DNA from: Frigoriglobus tundricola | Lineage (GTDB): Bacteria > Planctomycetota > Planctomycetia > Gemmatales > Gemmataceae | Assembly: GCF_013128195.2 (NCBI RefSeq) | Contig: NZ_CP053452.2 | Location: 7,998,001-8,062,000, forward strand | Direction of reading: 5' to 3' | DNA length: 64,000 nt | Shown here: positions 40,052-49,857 of the stretch, piece by piece | Layout of the letters: each line of letters starts with the position of its first letter | How positions within the stretch are numbered: the first letter of the stretch is position 1 | Translations under genes and position numbers: made by a program | Notes under the pieces: model-generated | Told to the model about the DNA's origin: nothing | Databases searched by the model: none | Seen by the model: the letters and a program-made list of their open reading frames with translations, nothing else

Positions 40052-42034
40052 ATGGCCGATTTGCCCGCTCCCGCACATCCGTCCGATAGCCGTGCGACCA
40101 CGGAGGCTCAGCTCCGCTCGGCCGAGCAGCGCCTCGCGTTCCACGTCGAGAACACCCCGCTCGCGGTGATCGAGTGGGACCACGAGGTGCGCGTCACCCG
40201 GTGGAACGCCCAGGCCGAGCGGATGTTCGGGTGGGCGGCGCAAGAGGTAATCGGGAAGAGCCTGTACGAGTGCCCGTTCGTCCTCGAAGAGAACATCGAA
40301 CTGGCCCGGCGGATGATGAAGGAGGCCGCGACCGGGGGCCTGCCCCGGAGCACGGTGACGACCGCCAACCGCACCAAGGACGGCCGGGTCGTCTGGTGCG
40401 AGTGGTACAACTCGACCCGGTACGACGACGCCGGCCGCATGGCCTCGACGCTGTCGCTCGGGCTCGACGTCTCGGACCGGCGGGCGTCGGCCGAGGCCCT
40501 CGCGCTGAGTCAGGCGCGGCTGCTCGCGGCGCTCGACGGGGCACAAATGCTCGCCTGGGACCTCGACCTGATCACGAACCGGTGGGAGACCACGCTGGGG
40601 ATCCCCGACTTTTACGGCGCGGACCCCGGGGGGGACTATTCGAACCCCGAACTCGCGCTCCAGGTGGTCCACCCCGATGACCTGCCGATCGTGCTCGAGG
40701 GCCGCCGCCGGGCGATCGAGGCGGACGTGCCGATGGCGTACGAGTTCCGGGGCCGGGCGCCCGCGGCCGACGGGCTCCCGCGCTGGTTCTCCACCCGGGG
40801 CCGGGTGCTCCGCGACGCCGCGGGCGCGCCGGTGCGGATCGTCGCGGTGACCAGCGACGTGACGGCGCGGAAGCGGAGCGAGGAGGAGCGCGAGGTGCTC
40901 AACCGCCAGCTCCAGGACGCCCAGCGGTGGGAGAGCCTGGGGGTGCTGGCCGGCGGGGTGGCGCACGACTTCAACAACATCCTCACGGTGGTGCTGGGCA
41001 GCGCCGGGCTGGCCCGCCGCGGCGTGGCGCCGGGCTCCCCGACGCTCGGCTACCTCGACCAGATCGAGCAGGCGTGCCGCCGCGCCGCCGACGTGTGCCG
41101 CCAGATGCTCGCCTACGCGGGCCGCGCGCAGGGCAGCGGCGCGCGGACCCAGCTCTCCGCACTGGTCCGCGAGTCGGCGCGCCGCTGCTCAACGCGCCCG
41201 CCGCACGCCACGGTGCGCCTGGACCTGAACGACCGGCTGCCGGCGGTCGCGGTCGACCCGGCCCAGGTGCGGCAGGTGCTCATCAACCTCGCGACCAACG
41301 CGGCCGAGGCGACCGCCGAAAAGGGCGGCGAGATCCTCGTCCGCACGCACGCGGACGAGGTGGCGGACGGCGAATCGGATTCCGGCTTCCAGCTCGCCCC
41401 GGCCCCCGGTCGGTACGTTCTGCTCACGGTCGCCGACACCGGCAGCGGGATGGCGCCGGACGTCCGCGCCCGCATGTTCGACCCGTTCTTCACCACCCGG
41501 TTCCCCGGCCGCGGGCTCGGGCTGGCGGCCGTACTCGGCATCGTCCGGGCGCACAAGGGCGGCATCCGGGTCGAGACGGCGCCGAACCGTGGGACCGCCG
41601 TGACCGTGTACTGGCCCGCGTGCGCGAGCGACGCCCCCCCCGCTCCCGCCCTCGCGCCCCGGCCGGCGCCGCGCAAGGGGCCGCTGGCACTCGTGATCGA
41701 CGACGAAATGTTCGTCCGCGAGGTGACGGCCTCGACCCTGGAGGAGATGGGGTTCACCGCCCTGCTCGCCGCCGACGGCCCATCGGGACTGTCCGTGTTC
41801 CGCGAACACGGTGAGGCCATCAAGTTGGCCGTGATCGACGTGATGATGCCGGGGATGACCGGCGACCAGGTGCTCGAAGAGCTCCGCGGTACCGCCCCGG
41901 CGCTCCCGGTCGTACTGGTCAGCGGGTTCACCGACCGGCGCGTCCTCAAGGTGGGGTTCGGGACCCGCACCGAGTTCCTCCAGAAACCGTTCCACCCCGA
42001 AGACCTGATGGCGATCGTGCGCCGCTTAACGTGA
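40052..42034 (+). CDS. Hybrid sensor histidine kinase (PAS-PAS-HisKA-HATPase-receiver)
   Basis: The 660-residue cytoplasmic protein has two PAS domains (LAFHVENTPLAVIEWDHEVR; then LAALDGAQMLAWDLD onward). The dimerisation domain carries phospho-acceptor His305 in GGVAHDFNNIL, and the ATPase domain has N (LINLATNAAEA), G1 (VADTGSGM), F (FDPFFTTRF) and G2 (GRGLGLAAV) boxes. The last 120 residues are a receiver: LALVIDDEMFV with acidic residues, Asp596 in VIDVMMPGMTG, and FLQKPFHPEDL with Lys. It probably autophosphorylates and passes the phosphate to its own receiver. No membrane segments are visible and no output regulator is adjacent. Confidence 0.92.
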   Translation: MADLPAPAHPSDSRATTEAQLRSAEQRLAFHVENTPLAVIEWDHEVRVTRWNAQAERMFGWAAQEVIGKSLYECPFVLEENIELARRMMKEAATGGLPRSTVTTANRTKDGRVVWCEWYNSTRYDDAGRMASTLSLGLDVSDRRASAEALALSQARLLAALDGAQMLAWDLDLITNRWETTLGIPDFYGADPGGDYSNPELALQVVHPDDLPIVLEGRRRAIEADVPMAYEFRGRAPAADGLPRWFSTRGRVLRDAAGAPVRIVAVTSDVTARKRSEEEREVLNRQLQDAQRWESLGVLAGGVAHDFNNILTVVLGSAGLARRGVAPGSPTLGYLDQIEQACRRAADVCRQMLAYAGRAQGSGARTQLSALVRESARRCSTRPPHATVRLDLNDRLPAVAVDPAQVRQVLINLATNAAEATAEKGGEILVRTHADEVADGESDSGFQLAPAPGRYVLLTVADTGSGMAPDVRARMFDPFFTTRFPGRGLGLAAVLGIVRAHKGGIRVETAPNRGTAVTVYWPACASDAPPAPALAPRPAPRKGPLALVIDDEMFVREVTASTLEEMGFTALLAADGPSGLSVFREHGEAIKLAVIDVMMPGMTGDQVLEELRGTAPALPVVLVSGFTDRRVLKVGFGTRTEFLQKPFHPEDLMAIVRRLT

Positions 42035-42091
42035 GGGAAGGCGCCTCAGACAAGAACCCGTCGGCGCGTGTCAGGCGGGGCGCACCGGCCA

Positions 42092-43081
42092 TCAGTCCTT
42101 CTTTTTCAGCGCCTCGACCGTGAACGTGTCCGGCGGAACTGTTGGGTTGAGGTGCACGTCGCGGAAGTAATACGTACCCACGAGTACCCGCGTGCCGTCC
42201 GGTTCGGTGCGGTACAGTTCGGTGCCGACCTGGAGCCACCGCTCGGCGTCGATGTACAGGGTCACCTCGGTGAACCCTTCGGTTGCGATCACTTTGGGGT
42301 CGGTACTCGGCTCCCCGCCGACCTCGAACGCGTCCGTCTCGACGCGCGGGCAGCGGCGCTTGATCACGTGGCACTCGCGGCCGATCTTCGGCGGCGTCTG
42401 CTTGCCGACGTACTCGTAATCGAGTTCACCCGCGGTCCGGAGGCCCTTCCAGGCTTCGTGCGTGCGGAGCATGGAGCGGAAGAGGCCGGCGTCGCGGATG
42501 CAGTACCGGGACTGGGCCTTGGCCATATCGTTGTTCGGGTCTAAAGGCGTGCCGAGGGAGAAGATCGAGGCGTCGGGGCGCCAGGTCACAACCTTGCCGT
42601 CGAGCCCGCCGGCGGTTTTGGGCCTCTCACTAAATAAGGTCCCTTGGATGGGGGCGGGCGCCCCAAAATTAATACTCTGCGGCCTCTTCGCGCCTCTTTT
42701 CCACTTCATCAGCACTTCGATCGCAGTCTTTTGCGACTTCGGATCGGGGACGTCGCCGCGCACCCACATGTCAATGACTTCGCTATCCGGCACCTCCGGG
42801 GGCTTCGGCTTTCCGCCGACGCGCTCTTGCATCTCGAACGTGCAGTGAACACCGCCCGTGACCTCACGCGAGTACCGGGCGAGGCACTGGTCGAGCATGC
42901 CGACCGGGTTCTCACGGGCCAGCTTCTCGAACTCGTCACTCTTCGCGAGGGGCTGATCCAGATTATCAACGAAGACGGGCGCGACCGGTGGGGGTTCGCC
43001 CTTGAAGAACAGGGAGTACGTGCCCGCTCCCACCCCGGTCAGGGCGAGTAATCCGATCACCATGAGCAGGCGGCGCGACAT
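42092..43081 (-). CDS. DUF1571-family exported protein
   Basis: The ATG at 43081 (MSRRLLMVIGLLALTGVGAG) is chosen because GAGG lies 8 bases upstream; an ATG at 43120 is also in frame. The 329-residue protein has an N-terminal signal or anchor helix and then LDQCLARYSREVTGGVHCTF and EMQERVGGKPKPPE, the motif of the planctomycete DUF1571 family, with WVRGDVPDPKS further on. The middle (about 42600-42700) is more AT-rich and encodes SINFGAPAPIQGTLF. The function is unknown; it is predicted to be periplasmic or membrane-anchored. Confidence 0.85.
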   Translation of the reverse strand: MSRRLLMVIGLLALTGVGAGTYSLFFKGEPPPVAPVFVDNLDQPLAKSDEFEKLARENPVGMLDQCLARYSREVTGGVHCTFEMQERVGGKPKPPEVPDSEVIDMWVRGDVPDPKSQKTAIEVLMKWKRGAKRPQSINFGAPAPIQGTLFSERPKTAGGLDGKVVTWRPDASIFSLGTPLDPNNDMAKAQSRYCIRDAGLFRSMLRTHEAWKGLRTAGELDYEYVGKQTPPKIGRECHVIKRRCPRVETDAFEVGGEPSTDPKVIATEGFTEVTLYIDAERWLQVGTELYRTEPDGTRVLVGTYYFRDVHLNPTVPPDTFTVEALKKKD

Positions 43082-43926
43082 CTTGCGCCCTCGGGAGCCC
43101 GGCGGCAACATCCGGCTCATTCTAGGGCGGGCGGGAGCGGAGAACAACGCTCGCAAGGCACCCAACACGCCGTAAGCCATCGGAACTGCCCCAGTTACGG
43201 AGGTGAAAAGAAGTCGCGTATCCTCCGTGTTCGACCGCACCCGCCCCGGTACTCCAGTTCCACTTCGCGGCGGTCGATACTATCGGGGTGAAGTGCGCGT
43301 CACGGCGTGCCTTCGCGGATCGGCCATAATGAAACGCGGGTCGAACTCGTGCCTCGCGGCGTGGGAGCGCGGATTGTTCGTCGCCATCGGCGCGGCCGAC
43401 GGTCCCCCCGATGGGGCGCCTCCCCCCGGCAGTTCCGTTACCCGCTCCTGTGTGGCACGCGGGATCCCGCTCATACTGCGGCGGGCGGGGCATCACCACC
43501 GGCTCCTGGCCCGAGCGACCCGCTGCACCGAGAAGAAACCGATTGGGGGCACGCGAAAGCCCAGCGAGCGCCTGGCACCTCCGCGCTGACGCCCAATACC
43601 ATTGACCGGACGATTCTACTTGCACCGAGTGTTTCCACCGGGTACGACCTTCGGCCGACGCAGTGGGCGGCTTTCGACCGTGGGGACCAGCGGCGCTCGA
43701 CGCGGTGGCGAGTACCCGGCTGCGGCAGCATTGTTAGTCGGCCGATTAGATATGGACCGGCCACAACGGCGGCCATCACGGGGTGCGCTCGCCGGCGTTC
43801 GTTCTCGTGTTTCTGTTTCCGCTCGCCGGCACGCTCGTGAATTGAGTTCCGGTTCCGGTGCTGGAAGCCCCGCCCTCGGGTCGGGCGCTTTTTCAGTTGC
43901 AGTACGGGCCGCCCTGGAGGAGTTGG
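43082..43926. other. 845-base divergent intergenic region with nothing recognised
   Basis: It lies between the DUF1571 gene (minus) and the BBP7 gene (plus). Open frames (for example 43203-43589) give arginine-rich sequence with no ribosome-binding site. I see no large inverted repeat. It could hold a small RNA or a decayed gene. Confidence 0.5.
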
Positions 43927-45156
43927 ATGCGAACCCGCTGGCTGGTCGCGATCGGTGTCGCGCTCGTCGGCGCGAGTGCGGGGCACGCGCAGCCGGTCCC
44001 GGCGCCCGCCGCTCCGCTGCTGCCCGAAATCCCCCAGGTGCCGGACCGCCTGCCCCCGTTGCTGCCCGTGCCCCAATCGCCCGGATCGCTGGTAGAAGTC
44101 CCCCGGCCGACCACCACCGCCCCCACGATCGAGTACGATCCGGGCTACCAGTACCTGCCCGAACAGTTGCCGGAGCGGTCGCGGCGCCACGCGCTCGACG
44201 ACGTGTGCGGTCCGCCCGGCCGGTGGTGGATCGCCGCCGCCGCCGATCTGACATGGGCATCGACGCGGCCCGCGCCCGGAACGGTCCGGCTCCGCGTTCC
44301 CGATCCCACCACGCCGGGTGCGACGCTCCCCGGTCCGCGAGTACCCGCCGGCGGGTTGGACGCCGGTTCATTTGAGCCGGCCTTCAGCCTCTCCTTCGGG
44401 CGCTGGTTCGGGGACTCCACCACCCACGGCGTTGATGCGAGTTTTTTCGTCCGCGACGCCAACACCACCTTCGGCGGTTACGCGCCGGACATGCTCGTGA
44501 CGTTTCCGGGCGGGACCGACCGTTCGGCGCCGCAGGTCACGGCGGCCCCGGCGGGGACCGTCGATCACTTCCCGGCCGCCCTCGGCACGTTCTTCGTCAC
44601 GGCCGACGTGAACTACCGCAACAAGCTGTTTTGCTCCGACTACGCCCGGCTCGACGGGGTGGTCGGTTACCGCTACGCGTACCTGGGCGACGAACTGTAC
44701 CTGGGCGACCTGCCGAGCGGCAGCAGTCAGGCGTACCGGCTGAACCGGGCGGCGGTCTCGAACGCCTTCAACGGCGGCCAGATCGGCCTGGCGGGCGAAG
44801 TGCGGGCGAGCCGGTGGTACGCATCCGGGGCGGCGAAGATCGCGCTCGGGGTGATGTCAACGGACGTGACCGACACCGGCATGTTCGTCGGCGCTCAGGG
44901 GCGCGCCCCGGACGGGTACCGGCGGCTCACCGCGCTGGTGCCGACCTCGTGGACCGAGTTCTCGGCGATGCCCACCGTCAACCTTCAGGTGGGCCGACAG
45001 GTGACGAAGCACGCCCGCGTGTTCGTGGGCTACTCGCTCTACTACCTCAGCCGCACCGGCCGCCTCGGCGACGTTCTCAACCCGGCGAACACCGGGCTGC
45101 CGCTCACGGACTTCTGGGTGCAAACGATCAGCCTCGGGGCCGAGGTCCGGTTCTGA
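43927..45156 (+). CDS. BBP7-family outer membrane beta-barrel protein
   Basis: The ATG at 43927 follows GGAGGAG by 6 bases. The 409-residue protein has a signal peptide (MRTRWLVAIGVALVGASAGHA), a proline-rich stretch, then WIAAAADLTWASTRPAPGTV and alternating beta strands (DASFFVRDANTTFGGYAPDM; RYAYLGDELYLGDL; FVGYSLYYLSRTG) ending in an aromatic residue (LGAEVRF). This is the planctomycete BBP7 outer-membrane barrel. Such proteins are often highly expressed on the cell surface. The stop codon abuts the stop of the next gene on the other strand. Confidence 0.9.
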   Translation: MRTRWLVAIGVALVGASAGHAQPVPAPAAPLLPEIPQVPDRLPPLLPVPQSPGSLVEVPRPTTTAPTIEYDPGYQYLPEQLPERSRRHALDDVCGPPGRWWIAAAADLTWASTRPAPGTVRLRVPDPTTPGATLPGPRVPAGGLDAGSFEPAFSLSFGRWFGDSTTHGVDASFFVRDANTTFGGYAPDMLVTFPGGTDRSAPQVTAAPAGTVDHFPAALGTFFVTADVNYRNKLFCSDYARLDGVVGYRYAYLGDELYLGDLPSGSSQAYRLNRAAVSNAFNGGQIGLAGEVRASRWYASGAAKIALGVMSTDVTDTGMFVGAQGRAPDGYRRLTALVPTSWTEFSAMPTVNLQVGRQVTKHARVFVGYSLYYLSRTGRLGDVLNPANTGLPLTDFWVQTISLGAEVRF

Positions 45157-45534
45157 TCAGAACGCGGACCGCTTGCCGTTCGCGTAGGGGTTGAACGGGG
45201 CGTCCGGGAAGTCGTCGTCGACCAAGGGCTTCGGCGGGGGCAGGATGCTGATTAGCGTTTTGAAGACGAACGCGACCGGCAGGCCGAGAAGACACCCGAG
45301 CAGGACGCCGCAGGGGATACAGGCGAAAAAGCCAATAAGCCCCAGGATCGGGCGGCCCTTGCTGAACCCGGTGCAGAGCGGCCAGAGGCCACAGACGACT
45401 CCGGCGGTCCACTTGCCGACAATCAAACCGTTCTTATAGTCCTGACTGTTCACGTCCACACCGGCGGCAAACAGCATTCCAGCGGCAAACAACATTGCGG
45501 TGCTCCCAACCCAGATTTGCGAGCCGGCGTTCAC
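45157..45534 (-). CDS. Small membrane protein, unknown function
   Basis: The 125-residue protein, starting at GTG 45534, has two or three hydrophobic helices (GSTAMLFAAGMLFAAG; LGLIGFFACIPCGVLLGCLL) and a proline- and aspartate-rich cytoplasmic tail (ILPPPKPLVDDDFPDAPFN). The ribosome-binding site is weak and a later ATG is possible. I do not recognise a family. Convergent with the BBP7 gene with no spacer. Confidence 0.6.
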   Translation of the reverse strand: MNAGSQIWVGSTAMLFAAGMLFAAGVDVNSQDYKNGLIVGKWTAGVVCGLWPLCTGFSKGRPILGLIGFFACIPCGVLLGCLLGLPVAFVFKTLISILPPPKPLVDDDFPDAPFNPYANGKRSAF

Positions 45535-45716
45535 GGGAACTCTACGTCACATTTTGCGGGAGCGGTGGAGAGAATCTACGTTCCAATCCGGGGCGGCACA
45601 GAATAACGAAGCAATCGCGGCCAGAACGAAGGTCCATCGGTGGCGGCCCGACAGGATAGGGAAAATCGTGTCGCTGATACTGGCGAGGCGTTGAGGGTAT
45701 CTCTTGAGCCCACGCC

Positions 45717-46820
45717 TCAAGCCGGGGCGAGGCTCGGAGCGTGCCCGGTCGGCACCGCGCAGAGGAGCCGGGCGAGTTCGGCGCGTGCTTCGGGGCTCGC
45801 GTCGGGCAGATCGACGGACCGCGAGACGTGTGGGTAACTCCGTCGAGCCGATGACGTGTACGCAGGGTCGTAGTGAACGGCCAACAACGAACCCGCGAGG
45901 TCCGACCACGCCCCGGCATCGGCCAAGAGGCACCACGATTCGATCTGCCGGGCTCCGTGGCGCGACACGAACTGGCGCAGTTTTGACTTGAGTGCCTCGG
46001 GTTCGGTCAAGAGCGCGGCGTATTCCCCCAGCAGGTACCGGACCCGCTCCGAGGTCGGCACCCTCACCTCCACTCCGTGAGAGGCCCGCATCTGGCGCCA
46101 TAAGGCCGCGGGGAGGAGAACGGCACCCACCTTGTGGCTCTCGGCCTCCACCCAGACCGGTTCGGCCGGGCTGAGGGTGTCGAGCGCGGCGAGGAGTCGG
46201 GAGTCGAACAACTTCTGGGTCGGCTGGCGGCCCACGGCCCCGAGCACCGACCCGCGGTGAACCGCCAGGGCCTCCAGGTCGAGCACCTGCGCCCCGCGCG
46301 AAGCGAGTGCGTGGAGCAGCCGGGTCTTACCGGAGCCGGTGGGACCGGCGAGAACCCGGAAGGTCAGGGTTCCGGGGCGCACGTCCAGTTCGCGCCGGAC
46401 GTGCGCGCGGTACGTCTTGTACCCGCCGCGGAGGACCGTCACCCGCCAGCCGACGTGCGCCAGCACGGTGGCCAGACTCGCCGACCGCTGGCCGCCCCGC
46501 CAACAGTAGACCAGGGGCCGGTACTCCTTATTTTTCGTGGCGAAGTGTTCGCGCAGGTGCCGCGCGATGTTGACCGACACGTCGGCGGCGCCGAGTTTCC
46601 GTGCCGGGAAGCCCCCTTGTTGGCAGAAGACCGTACCCACGGTGGCCCGCTGGGCGTCACTCAGCACCGGCAGGTTGACGGCCCCGGGGATGTGATCCTC
46701 GGCGAACTCGCTGGGCGAGCGGACGTCAATCACCTCGTCGTAGGGACAGGGGCGGCCGCGGCCCCACAGGGCGTCGGTGTATTGCGGGGTGTTGACCGTG
46801 GGGGGAGACGGGGGCGGCAT
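45717..46820 (-). CDS. mnmH: tRNA 2-selenouridine/geranyl-2-thiouridine synthase
   Basis: The 367-residue protein has an N-terminal rhodanese domain (DEVIDVRSPSEFAEDHIPGA; catalytic Cys106 in VYCWRGGQRS) and a C-terminal P-loop domain (GPTGSGKT, residues 159-166). That is the exact order of MnmH/SelU, which converts 2-thiouridine of the tRNA wobble position first to a geranylated and then to a 2-selenouridine form. Selenophosphate synthase (selD) is not in the window. The length is normal. Confidence 0.93.
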   Translation of the reverse strand: MPPPSPPTVNTPQYTDALWGRGRPCPYDEVIDVRSPSEFAEDHIPGAVNLPVLSDAQRATVGTVFCQQGGFPARKLGAADVSVNIARHLREHFATKNKEYRPLVYCWRGGQRSASLATVLAHVGWRVTVLRGGYKTYRAHVRRELDVRPGTLTFRVLAGPTGSGKTRLLHALASRGAQVLDLEALAVHRGSVLGAVGRQPTQKLFDSRLLAALDTLSPAEPVWVEAESHKVGAVLLPAALWRQMRASHGVEVRVPTSERVRYLLGEYAALLTEPEALKSKLRQFVSRHGARQIESWCLLADAGAWSDLAGSLLAVHYDPAYTSSARRSYPHVSRSVDLPDASPEARAELARLLCAVPTGHAPSLAPA

Positions 46821-46953
46821 CGGGTTCGTCGGACGGGTTCTGGGGAGGCCGCAGCGCGGGCACGGACCATTCTACGGGCCGGTCTCGTCCGCGGACGACG
46901 TTCCGAATCACGTCTTACGGTCCGGATCATCGTACTTGTCAGCGGACCCGGTA

Positions 46954-47631
46954 TCACTCCCCGTCGAGTGCCTCCAGCGAGCGGACGGTGTCGTGCAGGT
47001 CGAGGTCGGGGTTAATTTCGAGCGCCCGGCGGAACGCCCGGAGCGCGGCCTGGGGGCGGTTCAACTTGAGCAGGCACTGGCCCATTCCGGCGGCCGCCCC
47101 GAAGTGGTACGGGTTGAGCCGCAACACCGTTTCACAATCCTCGACCGCGCGGGCGAACTCGCCGCGTTTGAAAAACCAGATCGCCCGCTGGTTGTGGGCC
47201 TCCGCGAAGGCCGGCGCAACATTCACGAGGGCATCGAGTTCGGCGCGAGCCTTGGCCGCGTCCGTCTCCCGAGCGGCTTCACGGAGCCGCTCGTTCTGGT
47301 CGTCCGTACCGCCGCGGAACCACAGCTCCCAGAGTGCATCGGCCGCGAACCGCCGCACCAGTGCGTCCTCATCGTCACGCAATGCGGCCGCGGTAGTCGG
47401 GACGGACGCGACGGTCCCGACCAGCCCAATGGCGAGGGCCGCCGCCCGGCGCGCGGTCGTGTCGGCGGTGGCGAGAATCCGTTGCAGAGTGCCTTCGGAA
47501 TAGCGCTCCACAACGGCGGTGCGGAACGTGCCCACGGCTTCGCGCGCGCCGGCCGCCCACAGGTCTTCGTCGTCGCCGAGCCGGAACTGCGGCAGGCGGT
47601 TGTAGAAATCCACCAACAGCGGAAGGGACAC
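46954..47631 (-). CDS. TPR/HEAT-like repeat protein
   Basis: I start it at GTG 47631 because GGAGG lies 8 bases upstream; the frame is open further to 47856, but that part lies inside the IS element. The 225-residue protein has HEAT-like helices (RRAAALAIGLVGTVASVPTT, ALVRRFAADALWELWF) and then TPR repeats: AEAHNQRAIWFFKRGEFARA and YHFGAAAGMGQCLLKLNRPQ. It is probably a cytoplasmic scaffold; similar proteins are known in planctomycetes as tetratricopeptide proteins. The IS630-family element begins 41 bases upstream of the start, so its native promoter may have been displaced. Confidence 0.8.
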   Translation of the reverse strand: MSLPLLVDFYNRLPQFRLGDDEDLWAAGAREAVGTFRTAVVERYSEGTLQRILATADTTARRAAALAIGLVGTVASVPTTAAALRDDEDALVRRFAADALWELWFRGGTDDQNERLREAARETDAAKARAELDALVNVAPAFAEAHNQRAIWFFKRGEFARAVEDCETVLRLNPYHFGAAAGMGQCLLKLNRPQAALRAFRRALEINPDLDLHDTVRSLEALDGE

Positions 47632-47722
47632 TGGCGACACCTCCGACACACGGGCACACACAGTCCACTCTAGATCACGTTGGCTGAATTCGGCTGCCAC
47701 CAAGGCAGAGGGTTTCCTGGTG

Positions 47723-48966
47723 TCACACGTTGAGCGGGCGGCCGGTGTACGTCCACTTGTAGGGCTTGGCTCGCGTCCGGTTGTGGTACGCGATGTACGC
47801 CAGGATCTTCTCCCGCAGGTCCGCCACCGATCGGAAGTTCCCACGGCGCACCACACGCCTCGCCAACACGCTGAACCAGATCTCCACTTGGTTCAGCCAC
47901 GACGTGTGCTTGGGCACATACACGAACCGCACCCGATGACGGGGGTCCGTCAGGAACGCCTTCCGCGTCGCGACCGACTTCAGCACCCCGCTCTTCCCCT
48001 TCTGGCCCAGCGACTCGGCCGCCACCCCGCACAGCGACGCCACCCACAGCACCAACGTCGCCGAGGTGTGCGTCGTCAGGTTGTCCGCCACGAAGATCCA
48101 ACCCGCCTGCGGGTCCGTCGCCACCGTTCGCTCAATGTGGGTGGCGAAGTCCTTCTCGCCCCGCGTCGCCTGAACCGTCGGGGCGATCACCTGACCCGTT
48201 GCGACCTCGAAGTTCCCGATCAAGCACTGCGTCCCATGCCGCTTGTACTCGAACTCAACTTTCTCGACCTGACCCGGCCGCATCGGCTTGGTCGGGGCGA
48301 TCCGCTCCTTCGCCTGGACCCCCGTCATCTCGTCCACGCACACCGTGTGAACCCCGCTCTTCAACCCCGTTGGAGCAGCTTGGTAGCAGTCGCACACGTC
48401 CCGGACTTGTTGGGCGAATGCCTCGGGATCCTTGGGGTTCGCGTTCAGCCAATACCGACTCCGATGGGGCTGGAGTTCGGCACTTTTAAAAGGCGTCCGA
48501 CGTGGCGGACGGAGATCGAGGGGACGATCCGGCGTGCCACCACTTCCTCGGCCAACGCGGTCGGGGTCCAGTGCGTCACGGGTCGGCCCGAATCCTCCGG
48601 CGGCTCACAGGCGACGGCGATGATCCGGGCGATCTGGTCGGGAGCAAAAGTCCCCGGACAACCGGACCTGGGGTTATCACTCAGGACATCTTCGATTGCC
48701 CTCTCCAGGGTCGAGAGACCTTCGAGGCACTCGATGCGAACCAGGGTGTCGAAGGCGGCCGCCCAACGTCGTCGCCAAATCCCGACGGCGTGCCGCTCGC
48801 ACCCGAGGTGGTTGGCGATCGGTCCGTTCTGCAGGCGGTCGAAGGCGAGCAAGATGATCTCGGCTCGCTGGGCCAACCCCCGCGGGCAGGAGCGAGACCG
48901 AACCCACCGTTGGAGGATCTCTTGCTGCCGCTCGGTGATGACCACCTTGGCTGCCTTCCCTGGCAT
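47723..48966 (-). CDS. IS630-family transposase, made by -1 frameshift
   Basis: Frame 1 (48445-48966) encodes the helix-turn-helix part ([51 protein letters not shown]). Frame 2 (down to 47723) encodes the DDE domain: [22 protein letters not shown], and [20 protein letters not shown] supply the three acidic residues. They are joined by a -1 shift at TTTAAAA (48490-48484 on the minus strand), giving about 414 residues in total. Both halves are otherwise intact, so the element may be active. Confidence 0.85.
48484..48490 (-). promoter_or_regulatory. Programmed -1 frameshift site (T TTA AAA)
   Basis: The heptamer fits X XXY YYZ: codons TTA and AAA at positions 160-161 of frame 1 can slip to TTT and AAA. 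The -1 frame then reads AGT GCC GAA CTC, continuing into the DDE domain without a stop. Confidence 0.75.
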
Positions 48967-49125
48967 GACCGGCTCCGCTCGGGTGTCAATCTGGGATACC
49001 CCGCGAGGGTGACGAAATTCCCGTCGTGATGGAAGGCCAATTCAGCCAGCGTGATCTAGTGCGCCGCGTCCGGTCGGATCAATGGTGAGCCGAAGAGAGT
49101 CTTTCTCGCCCACGCGGGCGAGGAA

Positions 49126-49857
49126 TCAGGTGATGCTCAGGTCTTCGCACGCCTGCTCGTAGCTCCGTTCGAGGTCGAGCGGGACGAACTTCGTATCGGT
49201 CAGCCACAACGGGAGGATCGGGAGCGGGTGACCGACACTCAAGGCGTGTGACCAGGTCCCGAGCACGGCCCGATCGGATTTGCGCACCCAGCGGCACGAC
49301 GCGGCGTACGCCGCGGGCGGTTCGGGGCCGAGCGTCCGGTCCGGGTGGCCCAGGAAAACCATCAGTTCCGCGTACAGGTTGAAGTGGCGGCTGGTGACGA
49401 CGTCCACGATGCTCACCGCCACGCCGTTCCGCAGGAGTGCGGCACACTTGCCGATGAAGGCGTTCCGCTTCTCGGGCCGGTCCTTGTTCGCCGGGCTCAC
49501 GATCTCGATGGCCGCCACCAGCGTCCGCTCCCGCTCGACGTCATAGATCTGGACCTCATACTCGTCGTCGTCCGGCAATTCAGTCACGACAGCGACGCTC
49601 GGCGCGGCTGGTGCCCACAGGGCCGTTGCTACACCGGTGCCGTCCGAATCGTGGGAGAGTGCCGGGTGAGTCTCTTTCTCATAAGTAGCAACATCGATCT
49701 CCACCTGAGCGCCAGCATGAACCCGCGGCCCGGAAATGTAGCCAGGTGGTAACTGCTTGCGGAGCTGGTGAACGATGACCGCGGGCCACTGTCCGTGGGG
49801 CACCTCCCACGGCGCAATTTTCGTCACCGGCGGGCGAAAGTGATCGCGGAGCGGCAT
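49126..49857 (-). CDS. DUF4058-family protein
   Basis: The 243-residue protein starts at ATG 49857 with AGGAGG 8 bases upstream. It matches DUF4058, a family frequent in planctomycetes and cyanobacteria: MPLRDHFRPPVTKIAPWEV, PPGYISGPRVHAGAQVEIDV, VAAIEIVSPANKDRPEKRNA, and the late PLWLTDTKFVPLDLERSYEQ. The acidic and lysine residues in the AIEIVSPANK segment suggest a nuclease-like fold, but the activity is unknown. It is separated from the TPR gene by the IS element. Confidence 0.85.
   Translation of the reverse strand: MPLRDHFRPPVTKIAPWEVPHGQWPAVIVHQLRKQLPPGYISGPRVHAGAQVEIDVATYEKETHPALSHDSDGTGVATALWAPAAPSVAVVTELPDDDEYEVQIYDVERERTLVAAIEIVSPANKDRPEKRNAFIGKCAALLRNGVAVSIVDVVTSRHFNLYAELMVFLGHPDRTLGPEPPAAYAASCRWVRKSDRAVLGTWSHALSVGHPLPILPLWLTDTKFVPLDLERSYEQACEDLSIT

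Larger units (their letters stand above)
47673..49056. mobile_element. IS630-family insertion sequence, intact
   Basis: The ends are imperfect inverted repeats (GATCACGTTGGCTGAATTCG at 47673 and its near-complement ending at 49056) flanked by TA on both sides (47671-47672 and 49057-49058), the TA target duplication expected of IS630. The element is 1384 bases long and carries one transposase in two frames on the minus strand. It lies between the TPR gene and the DUF4058 gene. Confidence 0.85.

Noticed and set aside
43203-43589. 128-residue plus-strand frame in the 845-base gap
   Set aside because: No ribosome-binding site, arginine- and proline-rich random-looking sequence, and no motif.
48445-48966. 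IS630 transposase called as a broken pseudogene because of two frames
   Set aside because: A classical slippery heptamer lies exactly at the junction and both parts are intact, so programmed frameshifting is more likely.
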